A stretch of DNA of 64,000 nucleotides from positions 1,344,021 to 1,408,020 of the forward strand of contig QQBE01000006.1 of the NCBI GenBank assembly GCA_011316235.1, in the 5' to 3' direction. Under the pieces are notes generated by a model. That model ran no database searches and was not told the DNA's origin. It saw only the letters and a program-made list of their open reading frames with translations. This DNA comes from Mycothermus thermophilus. Its lineage: Eukaryota > Ascomycota > Sordariomycetes > Sordariales > Chaetomiaceae. Position 1 is the stretch's first letter. The number at the start of each line of letters is the position of its first letter. Shown piece by piece: positions 48,625 through 59,702 of this stretch. The position numbers and the translations under genes are program-made.

Positions 48625-51402
48625 TCACAGCAACTCACCATCCGCCCTCCATCCAAGTTCCGGCGAATAGCTCGGTGGCACCTCATCCTCTCCAGTCCCC
48701 CAGCTCCCCTCTTCCTCTCCCACCCACAGCTCCAACAACCCCCCTCTCCTGAAAAAGTCATGGCTAATCCAATTCCTCCTATACTCCTTCCCATCCAGCC
48801 TCGCCCGCTGTATGTACTTCCTCTTCCCCTCCGGATCGAACCCGTGCACCTTGATGGTCGCCCACTTTTGCTTCCCCCCCTTCCCCCCTTCCGTCGCGCG
48901 CAGCTTCACCTCCGGGAAGAAGGGCGTCGACAAGAGATACACGTCCTGCCCAGCGACGGGGAAGAAGCCCATCATGGCGAAGGCCGAGAACGCGCCCATG
49001 GCGCAGTCGTCGTTGCCCGGCAGGCCGTTCACGCTGGCGTTGAACAGCGAGGGGATGTACTCCCTGACGAAATAGCTGCTCAACCCGGGCCGGCCGGCGT
49101 AGTGGAACTGGAAGGTCGGCAAAAACGCCTGCTCGTTGCCGAGGTACGCTATGCCGGACTCGTGGAAATACCGCAGCCGCTCGACAAAAGCCTGCCGCCC
49201 GCCCATCAGCTCGATCAGGCTCGCCATGTCCTGCGGCACGAAGAAGCTGTACAGCCACGGGCTGCCCTCGTACGTGTCGAGGGAGGTGTCGTAGTAGCAG
49301 CTGTGCATGTCCTGCAAGGGGGAGCACGAGCGCGTGCGGTGGTAGCGGAAGGTGCCGTTGCGGAAGCGTGGTTGTAGGAAGCCGACGAAGTGGGTTTGCG
49401 TCACATCGCCGTCGGCGTCGAGGTAGATGTCGCGCTGGTGCGGGTTCCAGTAGTTGCGCCAGTTGCCGCCGCGGCGGGCGTATTTGGCCGCATCGGCCTG
49501 GTGGCCGAGCCCGAGAGCGAGGCGCGAGATGCAGAAGTCGTCGTAGGCGTATTCCACCCCGCGGCTGATGGTGCGGCTCATTGGTCCCGTGCCCTTCTCG
49601 TCGATGTCGTCCCAGGGGATGTAGCCGAGCTTGTGCCAGCTGTCGAGGTTGCCGCGGCCTTCGAGACCCCAATTGGTGGGTTCCTCTGGAATTGGAGGTT
49701 AGAGAAGGATGATTGGGGAGGGTGGGGAGAAAGGGGACACTCACCTTCCGCGTCCGAGACGACGGCTTCATAAGCGGTGGTCCAGTTGATGCCCTCGCGG
49801 AGGTGCTTGATGTAAGCATCGGCAATGACGATGTCGGCGTTGGAGCCGCCTTGAGTGAAGCCCTTGCAGAAGCTCATGCGGCAGTCGGGCAGTTTGCCTT
49901 CGAACCGGTAGATATCGATCAAGGCACGCACCATCTCCGTTTGTGCGGCCGGGTCGATGATGGTCAACAGGGGGTGCTGCGCCCGGAAGGAATCCCAGAT
50001 GCAATAAAACCTGGCAGCTTGTCAGTTTTCTCCCCCTGACTTCTCTCCCCCAACCATCATATGACAACTTACGAGTCAAAATACGGTTCCGTCGAGTTCC
50101 ACAACTGATTCTCTCCGGTATAATTCTGCGGCGACAACAGGGTCCTGTACAGCCCTGACCAGAAAGTGACCAGCAACTCCTCACTCACACCCGTCGGGTC
50201 CACCTCGACAGCGCTCAACTTTTCTCTCCATGCCCGGCGAGCAGCGCCCTCCACCCTGTTGAAATCCCAATCTGCAATCTCCCTCTCAGCGTTCTCACAC
50301 GCCTGGTCGATCGAGATGAACGACACACCCACCCTCGCCAGGAGGGTGTTATCCGCGGGAGCCTTAAACTGCACCCAGGCACCAGCCGAACCCGAGGAAA
50401 GGTAATATTCGGGCTTGGAGCCATCCAAAACCTTGGGCTCTTCCACGGGCTTCTCCCCCTGGAAGGTCCCCGTCCTGCGAATCTCGGCGCCGCGAAAATC
50501 GGCGCAGAAATACGCATTGTACGACCCGGACCCAAAGCTCGGTGCGTACTTGCCCTGACCAACGATCCGGCCGTCCTCGGCGAACACCTCGATCCCGCCG
50601 ACGGACCGACTATTCATCAAATCCGTCAAATCCACCAGCACCAGCGGCGAGTACGGCACGCCGCGGACCACCTCGTCGATCGCCGTCATCTCCACGTCCA
50701 CCAGCGGCGCGCCGTCAAACGTGAAGCGGTACAGGACGGCGTGCTGCGTCGTCGTCATTTCGGCTTGTACCGTGTTGGTCAGGTTGATGGAGAAGTATCC
50801 CGGGCTCGCAAAGACGGAGCCGTTGACACGGTTGGTCTGCCGCTGGATCAGGGTGAACTTGCACTGCGTGAAGTCGTCCTGGGGACAGCCCGGGTGGACG
50901 AACAGGGGGAAGTTGCCCATGGAGGGGTGGCCGCCGGTGCCCGAGTCGTGCATGTGCGAGAAGCCCAGGACGGGGTTGTTGTCGCTGACGAAGCCGGCGG
51001 CGTTTTCGGCGGGAGACAGGGTGTCGGCTACGGCTTTGGCCATGCCTGTTTGGGGGTGAGTAACTGAAGTAAGAGTGAAGGTGGCGATGTTGAGGACGGA
51101 GGCTTACCATAGGGGAGAGTCGCGCCGGGGAAGACATGTCCTAGAGGAGGTGTCAGTACATATACCATAGGCGATCTGAAGGAGAATTGTAAAGGCGCGG
51201 GCATGTACTTGCCTCCGTTGGCTGTTCCGATGAGGGGATCGACATATCGGAGTATATCGCGTCTCGGTTTCAAACCGAGAGTCGAGAGGCCGGTGTCGAA
51301 AGTCAGGTCGAGAGGAGGATATAGCCAGATGAGGATACAGACTAGGGCGACGAGGACAACACGCGCCCTCCGCGGGGTGCTGCGGAGCTGGACGGGCGCC
51401 AT
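48625..51402 (-). CDS. Glycoside hydrolase family 92 alpha-mannosidase
   Basis: Five exons (51402-51213, 51140-51108, 51045-50073, 50010-49745, 49685-48625) encode 840 residues. Residues about 12-30 (RRARVVLVALVCILIWLYPP) form a signal anchor, so the enzyme is probably a type II membrane or secreted protein. GH92 hallmarks: YVDPLIGTANGGHVFPGATLPYGM, FSHMHDSGTGG, YCIWDSFRAQHPLLTI, MSFCKGFTQGGSNADIVIADAY, SRGVEYAYDDFCISRLA and LPGNDDCAMGAFSAFAMMGFFPV. These enzymes are calcium-dependent exo-acting alpha-mannosidases, usually on N-glycans or mannoproteins. Intron 1 has a GC donor (AG/GCAAGT); exon 2 is only 33 nt and encodes part of the substrate-site motif. All joins are in frame. The linkage preference cannot be read from sequence. 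Confidence 0.95.
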
Positions 51403-52742
51403 CACGACTGACTGATAAGACTGTCGGACTCCGGTTGGTTTAACTCCTGCGTGTTCCCAGGACGAGGTGATCTTGTATAGTTAAGTCGTGCTTTGACCAG
51501 AGTTGGCCCCTTATGCCGTTGGCACTCGTCCTATCTCGCGGGCGCAAAGCTGGCGGCGACTCAGGCAAGATACCTCCTACTGTCCAGTCATCGGCATGGT
51601 GGCTCTGACGGGCGTTGATGAAGAGTTGAGAAGCCTGTGAGAGAAAAACCTAACCACGCCGGCACCGACACTCATAGATGTCTTATTTCGATATCGATAT
51701 AATCCCCGGACCCTCTTGAGTCACCATACTCCCGGTAGTTGGTTTCAAAAGACATGATTGTGTTCCCTCCCTTCTACGAAGTGGCCAGGTCTCTGATCTT
51801 TGAAAAGGTGCGGCAATTGCCAAGACATGCTCCCCCGGCGTCCTTCTCGCTGAGGAAACGGTGGCGGCGCTCTAGCGATGCAGGTTGCTTCGGACGATGT
51901 TCCAATGCGACCATCGAGATGCAGCCATGTTTCCTCCCGTGGGCTAGAGTTGCTACCCGGACTGTGACGTTACCCCATTTCGGGCAAAGCGGGGTTGAGA
52001 AAGCCATCCTGATTGGGTCCAGTGCAGCATCGACTGGCTTGGCAACCCGGTCCCCGGACCATCGAACCGTTCGACGGACTGCCGAACCTCCGCATGCCTC
52101 ATTCAGCCTCCAAATCATAAAAATCATCAGAAATTCATTCATTTGGGAAATCTCGAGTCGATATAACCAGTACTACTAGAATCAAGATGCTACAGAGAGG
52201 TGGGATTTCCGCCTATGTCACGCAATTGTATCCTGATCGAGGGGATCTAGATTGAATTAAAATGAACTTTTCTGTGATGAGTGCTGTTAGACTTACACGG
52301 CCAACCCAGCCAGAAAGCCAACCCTGGTTTCAGTCTTGGCCGAGGGTTGGGACACCCTCCCTCAACAACACCACTGAGGAAGACGAGGCACATCAACACA
52401 ATTCAAGAACCACCCACTCAATCCAGAATGACGCCGGGAAAGGAAATCGAAACACAATGGATGCATTCAACTCTTGTTGCAGCTGCGTCACTTGGTCAAA
52501 GGGACGATGGCAGGAGCTCATTGTCATTGTTCCGGATCCCGGATGAGGAATGCAGGACCACATGTCCAACAAAGGACTGCGTTTGCATCAAGGGGCCACC
52601 TACGCAGACATTCCAGCCCCGTTCGAGGGAGAAGGAATAAAACTCATCGTCTCTGTCGTCCCGATCCATCAGCAGACAACACTCTGCAGCCATCGATATA
52701 CTTACCACGGGACTTAGGCCTTGATCCCATTCAACCATCACC
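51403..52742. other. Divergent promoter region, GH92 to pseudokinase
   Basis: No gene seen. A 146-codon frame at 51739-52179 (+) has no recognisable domain. Confidence 0.5.
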
Positions 52743-54279
52743 ATGAAAGACCGAATCCCTTCCCTCCCCAAATCACGCTACACCATCTACAAGCCCTTGT
52801 CCGACGGGCTTTACCTCGTCCGCCGCTCCGGCGATGGCGAGCTCCTCCTGGCCCGGCCGCTGGAGATCGATGACGTGTCCCAGGAAGCATACCAGTTGGC
52901 AGAACTCATCCGCGAAGGCGCCGCCGACGCCGCAGCCGCCCTGCTCAACCACGAGAACCTGGTCTCCATCTACGACGAGACGGTCGAGATCCCCGCCGCC
53001 GCCGCGCTGCCACCCCAGGACCCCTTCGGCAGGGACGACAATGACAACGCCAGCAGCTTGGAGAGCTCAGAAGATAAGAAGCGTGGCAGCCGCCGCTTTC
53101 GCCCCAACGCCATCGCCGTCCGCATCACCAGACCTGTAAACTCCAGGCCTCTGCGCATGCTCCTCTGGGATTACGCCGACCAAGGCACCCTGCAAGACGT
53201 ACTTGATGATTACTACCCCCCTGGCGGCAGCACCAACATCGCCACCTCCGGGAAGAGGGAGAAGATCCCAGAGTCCTTCATCTGGCACGTCACCCTCTCC
53301 CTGCTCAGCGCGCTGCAGTACCTCCACACTGGCCGTCGGAACGTCAAGCAAGCAGTTCCGCAAACCGCAGAGGAGGCCGAGCAGGACGCCAATGCGTTGC
53401 GCTTGGCCCTGGGAGAGGCGGCTGCGTCGGAGAAGCTGAGGAGGTGGTTTACGAGGGAGAAAATTGTGGAGGAGCCCTATGAGGATTGGTGGCCAGTTTT
53501 GCACAGGAATATCAAGCCAGAGAATGTGTTTCTGCAGAGACCCAGGGGAACCGAGACGTATGGACCTGTGAAGCTTGGGGGTTTCGAGAGGTGCTTTGTC
53601 CCGAGCGGCGCGCTTCCCAATGTGCCTTTGATTGGGCCAGAGGGGGATGAGGAGGTAGGGATAGCGGCCCTAAGGAACAGGATGGTGAGGTGGAAGGCAG
53701 ATGGCCTGGAGGTGAATCAGGTGAGTCCAAAATCGGTGATGCGAACCGAGGGGAGTGAACAGTGCAGACGGTGCTGACGGTTCCCCCCAACAGTTGGAAC
53801 GCCCCTATACTCAAGGCAACGACATCTACGCCGTGGGCAGGCTCATGTACCACATGATGGTGGGCAGCGAGCTGCCGCCGGCCGACGAATGTCCCGGATG
53901 CGAGTGCATACATGTGCGGACGACGGAGAGGGACCGGGGGCCAGAATGCCCTCACGACTGTGTTGGCGACGTCAACACCGAGAGGGTCCTCGGGGAGCTG
54001 ACGGAATACACCAAGGGGCTGAGGCAGACGGCGATCGGGCTGTTGCAGCAGAACCGCCGAACCTCATGCCAGGCCACCATAGAGCTCGACCTAGCATGGC
54101 CGCACTATGAAAAGTGGCTGAGCACCACGGGAGATGGCCGGCTTTATCGCGATGAGTATGATGACATGTGGTTCCGGCAGCAGAATAGGGCTCGTTTGTC
54201 GAAGAAACGGCGTGCCGAGGAGGAAGAGGACAAGAAGGAGACGTTGAAGCCTGAGTATGCTGCGGCAACTATGTACTAG
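52743..54279 (+). CDS. Protein pseudokinase (catalytic residues missing)
   Basis: Exons 52743-53720 and 53794-54279 (73-bp intron, GTGAGT donor) encode 487 residues. A kinase fold is recognisable: ITRPVNSRPLRMLLWDYADQGTLQDVLDDY (hinge region), SFIWHVTLSLLSALQYLH (helix E), WWPVLHRNIKPENVFLQ (catalytic loop) and TQGNDIYAVGRLMYHMMVG (helix F with Asp336). However the VAIK lysine position reads LLARPL (Arg38), HRD is HRN (Asn256) and DFG is GGF (279-281), so all three signatures needed for phosphate transfer are changed. A cysteine-rich stretch (ECPGCECIHV, ECPHDC) lies in the C-lobe insert. The C-terminus is acidic then basic (SKKRRAEEEEDKKE). Likely a scaffold or allosteric partner. Nearest relatives may be NEK-like kinases, a guess. 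Confidence 0.85.
53190..53260 (+). repeat. 71-bp segment copied at 56285-56355 (source copy)
   Basis: This part of the pseudokinase exon is identical, base for base, to 56285-56355. Here it lies inside a continuous reading frame, so this is the genuine copy. Confidence 0.95.
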
Positions 54280-54670
54280 ATTCCAGTTTTACTGTTGAGA
54301 CTGCGGGTGCTGGGGAAATCAGAATTTCATTTTCGAAACACAAAGACGACAGGACGGTCATGTGTACCGACGATGGAGAGAACAAGAGCAGCGCGCGGAG
54401 ATGAAATGTCGGAAGAGCTGACCGTTGGACGGGCCGCTTATCGATAAATACCCGAAACCCGGCCCCACCACGCTTTACTTACCTATCAAGGTTGGATCCG
54501 TGGCCCGGGCTTGCACTCCCAAAGTTGACCTGCACTGTCCCCACTCTCGGGAAATGAATGAACCGCTCCAACGGATGTTTAGCCTCACCTCACCTCCGTC
54601 CTCCAACACATCACCAACCTCACAACCCCCGTTCATCCGACACGCTGGAGCTTGCCCAACTCCTCTCGCC
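54280..54670. other. Intergenic DNA between pseudokinase and Roadblock gene
   Basis: A short spacer of about 390 bp, holding the 3' UTR of the former and 5' UTR of the latter. The frame of the Roadblock gene stays open upstream to 54425 but the extension looks non-coding. Confidence 0.5.
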
Positions 54671-55681
54671 ATGTCGCGCGTTATGCCGCTGCCACAACCA
54701 CCACCTTTGCTGCTGACCAAGCGGGTCACGGCCTTCCTGCGCGCCAACCTCTCGGAACACATCCACTCGGCCATGCTGACCACCCCCTCCGGCAGCCTGC
54801 TCGCCCATGCCAGCCCTCTCCCCGCCACTGCCCTCCGCCGCCAGGCCGCTGTTGCGGCATCCCTCTGGGACCTCCAAAGCTCGGCGCACCCACAACCACC
54901 GGCGAACCCCGCTGACCACGCCGCCGCGGAACCAAACAACAACAACAACAACAACAACAACGGCATCCAGCAGCAGGATGCCCCGACGGTGGTGCGCTCC
55001 CGCAAATCCGCGCGGCGCGGCCAACCTACCGTTACCGTCCAGCTTGACACGGGCGCCGTGTTCGTCATCCGCCGGTTGAAGTGCGGCATGCTGTTCATCT
55101 GCATGGGCGGCACCGAGGGGTCAGCGACGGGCGCAGGAATATCGCAAGGGGCAACCGGAACAGGAGGAGGAGAAGGAGCGGGCTCTTCGACGACCGAACA
55201 GACTGCCGCTACTGCAGACCCCTCCGCCGCCCCTTCAATAACATCGCGTCCTTCCCGTCCTACCACTCCGCCCTCTCAATCACAACAACAATACCAGCAA
55301 AAAATATCAACCACCGGCCCTTCCTCCACCACCGAAAACAACACAACCACCGGCTCACAACAACAACCAACATCTTCACTAATACCCCCAGGCCAAGCCC
55401 CACCGCCGCCAACAACGCCAGTCCACCACCATCACCACCATCAACAACATCTAGACAACCCGCACAACTCGCCCTCGCAATCCTCCATCCTCTCCACCGG
55501 CGCGGCCTCCACCACAAGCACCCTCCCAGGCGGGAGCGGCGTTTCCCTCATGCGAAGGCAGGTGGAAGAGCTTGCGCGGTGGCTGGATGAGAGGTTGTCG
55601 GGCCTGTACGTGCCCGAGGAGGGGATTGGGGTTGGAGTTGTTCCTCATCAACAGCAACAGCAGGGGTATGCTGGGGTTTGA
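54671..55681 (+). CDS. Roadblock/LC7 domain protein, LAMTOR2-like
   Basis: A single exon of 336 residues. The N-terminal half follows the LAMTOR2/Roadblock layout: LLLTKRVTAFLRANLSEHIHSAMLTTPSGSLLAHASP, then RRQAAVAASLWDLQ, and, after an Asn/Gln run coded by AAC repeats, PTVTVQLDTGAVFVIRRLKCGMLFICMGG. The last helix (SLMRRQVEELARWLDERLSGLY) is separated from the rest by about 140 residues of low-complexity Ser, Thr, Pro, Gln and His. Inferred role: part of a fungal Ragulator/EGO-type complex on the vacuole that anchors Rag GTPases for TORC1 signalling; Roadblock proteins may instead serve dynein or MglB-type systems. Start at 54671 was chosen because the domain begins ten residues later. The frame extends upstream without conserved content. 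Confidence 0.72.
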   Translation: MSRVMPLPQPPPLLLTKRVTAFLRANLSEHIHSAMLTTPSGSLLAHASPLPATALRRQAAVAASLWDLQSSAHPQPPANPADHAAAEPNNNNNNNNNGIQQQDAPTVVRSRKSARRGQPTVTVQLDTGAVFVIRRLKCGMLFICMGGTEGSATGAGISQGATGTGGGEGAGSSTTEQTAATADPSAAPSITSRPSRPTTPPSQSQQQYQQKISTTGPSSTTENNTTTGSQQQPTSSLIPPGQAPPPPTTPVHHHHHHQQHLDNPHNSPSQSSILSTGAASTTSTLPGGSGVSLMRRQVEELARWLDERLSGLYVPEEGIGVGVVPHQQQQQGYAGV

Positions 55682-56765
55682 GTACATATATATCAGAGGG
55701 AGGACGGTGATTGTAATGTCGTGCTTGTGAATTGTGGACTCTAATGTCTTAGGGGTTGGTCAGGACACCGGCGATGAGCCAGCTGTGAATGGGCTGGAAA
55801 AGAGTACGGATTTAATAAGTAAAGTACTCACATCGGATACTCAGTCATTATACAGTCGTCTTGAATCCCTAGCGTTGCTATGATTCTTTTTGGATCATCA
55901 CCGGAACAGAATGTTCCCGGGGTGATGGATTAGACAGACGGGAGGCTCTTGAGTAATAATAGGGACGATGGGATACAAGCAGAAGACACTGAATTAGGCC
56001 GAGGATTGGTTATAATACAGTCTCCCCTGCGTGGGATTATGGAATCACAGCAGAAGTACCACCGAGATAACCCATGCGAAAGCCATGCTCAGCTGGAAAT
56101 CGATTTTGTCCATGTGCCCCTGTTTTGCTATACTGCCCTTTTTCGCGAGAAAAATAGAAATCAACGAAACTCCGGAATGTTCCCTCGCCAGAAATGCGCC
56201 GCCGCCCTGTAATATCCTCCCATCCCTGATCCCCCATTCGCGGACAAGGAGCCATCCACCATCCATCCGTTATTGATGCTGTTGCTGCAAGACGTACTTG
56301 ATGATTACTACCCCCCTGGCGGCAGCACCAACATCGCCACCTCCGGGAAGAGGGANAACGCAAACCAGTGCCATCCCTCCGCCGTTCAAACTGTGTCGTG
56401 TCGCTCTATTCCCGTTTCCCCCATATTTTTGTCTTTTAATTATCCGAACCCCCCCATTCACCTCCTCCGGGGCATACCCCCCTCCGATTATTTCCATCCA
56501 TTCCAGGGACGCAGAGGAAAAGGTGGTGAGAACCGCCGAAGCATGGCGAGCCTGGAGTCAGGCCAAGCCATCGCATGTTGCGCTGTTGACGACCCCACGC
56601 CATGTATGGGTGCGCTGCCTGCTGCGCAAAAGGTCCAGAAACCTGAAACCGAAAATCCGGCTTTCGAAAAATCGTCGTCGGTGGTGTGCCCAAGATCGAG
56701 CACCGCAGAGAAGGCCCAGTGAGCACTTCGCTTCGCTTCAATCAGAAAAGAACCTCCCCGCTCTC
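55682..56765. other. Intergenic DNA with assembly scar
   Basis: No gene seen. The 71-bp copy of the pseudokinase gene and an adjacent ambiguous base split the stretch. The two sides may not be truly adjacent in the genome. Confidence 0.5.
56285..56356 (+). repeat. Stray 71-bp copy of pseudokinase exon ending at an N
   Basis: Positions 56285-56355 match 53190-53260 exactly in the same orientation; the next base (56356) is N and the match ends there. The fragment is out of context, with no other kinase sequence around it. Most likely a scaffolding or gap-filling artefact, less likely a real insertion. Confidence 0.95.
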
Positions 56766-58988
56766 TCACTCGATGCTCAACCTCGTAATCCCATCATTCG
56801 TCTCCACCATCCCCTGCAGCCCAACCCTCCCGCTCCCCTTCCTCCCTCCACCACTGCCTCCATAAATACTCCCGCTCTCGCTCCCCGTCTTGTTGTTGTA
56901 CGGCCCGTTACTATCCCCGCCGACGCTCCCCGGCCTCGACGAAGACGACGTCGCGGGCATTCCCCACGGGGCATTATCCCGCTGGAGAGGCGACTGCATA
57001 ACGGGCGAGTTTTGGACGCTCATTCCCGGGCTGACCGCGCGGCGCTTGATGCTCACGGGGTCAAGGTCGTCGTCGCCGCGGCGGCGTTTGCCGCCGTTGT
57101 TTATGCGGCGGGTGATTTCGGCGGCGGTAGGCGGGGCGGGAGGTCCTGCGGTTGCCGGGTGGTGGTTGGAAGCGATGGGGTTGTTGGGACCCGTTCCGTG
57201 CGGTAGTGGCGTGCCGCTCCCGGAACTGCCAGACGTGGCTTGATTGCCGTGATGGAAGGGGTTCGTCTGGCCAGCAGTGCCGTTGGAGGATGGCGAACCC
57301 ATGCTCATGTCATCGACGGACATGCCTGAAATGGTCGATGTGGATGCGCGAGCCAGAGCAAAAGCGCCTGCGGGCGGCGGTGTTACGCGCTGCCCGCCTA
57401 GAGTGCCCACGTCGGAGAACGCTGTGTCCAAAAACGGCTTACCCTTGTTCCTCAGGAGATTTCCTCGCAAACCTGCGCTCGAAAGCCCCAGACCGCTGAC
57501 ACCGTTGTCCACCATCATGCTGTCATCACCAATGTCGTCCGGGTTGTCTATCGTCGCCATGTTTGGGCTCGATAGCGCTGTCGATGTGGCTGACGGAGGG
57601 GGACGCGCCGGCTCAAGGCTCCTGTCGCTTTCGCGGACCTGGCGCACCACTTCGGCCTCTCGGCGGACTTCGGACTCGATTGGAGCACTCTCCTCGGCAA
57701 GGGCAGCACGAATACGCGCGAACCCTTTCGTCTTGGGCTGTGTGACATGTTAACGGCAGGCCGCCGGATCTACAAAGAAGCAAGTAAAACCTACCAGCAG
57801 GTTGCCTCTCCTGGTAACGGCTCGCCGGACAATGCTGGGACGCAGCGGGCTCTCAACCTCGTTCTGGCGGCTGGGATTCTCGTCGCTATCGTTGCCCGAG
57901 ATGTGCAGCTGGTTGGCAGCCGTACTGATGCTCTCGCGCCTCGCGTGGAGTGACATGTCATGCGGGCCTAGCAGGCTAGTGGGGGGTGACATGGACATCA
58001 TGGCTCCGGGCGAGTGAAATCCAAGACCTAGGGGATGGCGGATCTTCTTTTTCGGGAGCTTGCGATGGCGTTGACGCTGCTGGAAGCTGAGAAAGCTGTT
58101 GACGGCCGGCGAGCCCACAGCCCAAGGCGGGACACCTGTGGTGGGACCTGATCCTCCCATCTTCTGAACCTGCGGGGTGGTGACGTAGGGTTCGTCCATG
58201 TCCTCATCCATGTAGTCGTCGTCATCGGAACTGGAGGAAGAATCCGAGATGGCGTGGATAGTGCTGCCGAGAGAACTCGAGGCGTGCACACGCTCATGAC
58301 TGCCCATCATGGACCAGAGCGACGATGAAGTATGGTCGACGGCAGAACCGTAGTCGCCGGACCGGCGGCCGGGGATATTCATGGCTCGGGACCCGATGGT
58401 CGGGGACGAATCGGGATCGGTCTGGTCGGCAAGAGTGGAGTGGTGTAGGCTTGTTGCAGCTCGGGAGAAATCCAATCCGCGGGATCGACGTGGAAGAATG
58501 TTTGTGGGCGTAGCATAAGCTTGTTCCAGCCTCGGCGAGAGTGGGACCGGCCGGGCATAAGTCGAGGGGAATGCGGTGGTTGCAGGAGACGCAGGTTCGC
58601 GGGCCGGCACCTGCTGCTGGGGCATCTGCAGCGCGAGACGGTGGGATGCAAAGCCGCCGCGGATGGGAGTAGACGGGAGCTGGGACAGTGAAGGTGAATG
58701 ATTGTTATTGTCGCAATCTCGGTCCCGCAGGGCCATGTCGTCCTTGGACTGGCGGCGGGAGTGGTCGGCGGTGAGGTGAGGGGACGGTGAGAGAAGCGGA
58801 GTGTGGCTGCTGTCGGACAGAGATCGGGGTCGGGCTGCAGGCGATGGAGCAATTGTACGGAGAGGATCAATGGTTGGGCCGTCAGTCACGGCCACGTCCA
58901 GGTCGGCATCCACATCAGACATTCGCGACAGGTCGTCCATAGCGACCGGGAGTCCGGGGAGAGGCGGCGCGTGGCACCCCTCATGCAC
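56766..58988 (-). CDS. Disordered conserved-looking fungal protein, function unknown
   Basis: Exons 58988-57795 and 57737-56766 (57-bp intron, GTAGGT donor) encode 721 residues, or 705 if translation starts at the second Met (58940, MDDLSRMSDVDADLDV). The sequence is mostly Ser/Pro/Asp-rich and probably unfolded. Compact segments stand out: RKLPKKKIRHPLGLGF (basic, nuclear-signal-like), RRAVTRRGNLLPKTKGFARI continuing RAALAEESAPIESEVRREAEVV across the intron, LRGNLLRNKGKPFLDTAF, and a basic KRRRGDDDLDPVSIKRRAVSP. The GNLL...KxKGF/KPF pair occurs twice. An acid run SDSSSSSDDDDYMDEDMDE is present. Nuclear regulatory role suspected from the two basic signals and SP/TP sites. I do not recognise a named family. 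Confidence 0.78.
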
Positions 58989-59702
58989 GACAGAGAGAAG
59001 CGACGAAACCTAAACGTCACGCGTCTTTGTTTGCCTTGTTGGAGGGACGGAGAGGTCCACAATGGCTGCTGCTGAGGTGCACACTGGCATGGGACAAAAT
59101 GTCCACGTGCTGGTCCTGTTTATTTGACAGACATGGCAGAGGGGGGATGGGAGGGCTCGTTTCGAATGGCGAGAATGAGTCCCAAACTTGTGGATTACGG
59201 GTGTCTGTTGCAAGGCGAAAGTTCAAGTGAGAGTGGAGAGCCGCGTTTTGACGGCAGAACAGCGCGAAGCTGTCGTGTTACTTCAGGTACTGTATGTATG
59301 TATGTACTTACACTCAGCAGCGAGACACCGAGACACAGGACAGGGGGACAGGGGGTGCTTCCAAGGCTCCAAGACAAGCTCACTGAAGTGCGGGGCACTC
59401 TGTGGCAGGGTTGGGACAGGGGGTCCCTGGCCCGACTCCAAGAATGGACATCTGGAACATGCAATTGCCGAGAGCTCACTTCACCTCAAACAAACCGCTT
59501 CTTTTTTATGCATCTCGACGGCAACTTTTCCTTTTGACAAGCTTGAAATTGGGATTCAGTTCTGGAAAATGGAGCCTCACAATATCCTCAAGCATATGTA
59601 CAAACAGACTCGGGCAACCCAAATCCAACTACTCTGAAATGCTGCCTTTGTTTGACCCAACCCACAAGTCGTTCCCATTCCCCAATGCTGACTTGGACAA
59701 CC
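58989..59702. other. Promoter region of the disordered-protein gene
   Basis: About 700 bp, also holding the 3' end of PGDH on the right. A (GTAT)n run lies at about 59290-59305. No gene seen. Confidence 0.5.

Noticed and set aside
56285..56356. A second kinase gene or exon
   Set aside because: Only 71 bp match and no other kinase sequence surrounds them; an assembly artefact is more likely.
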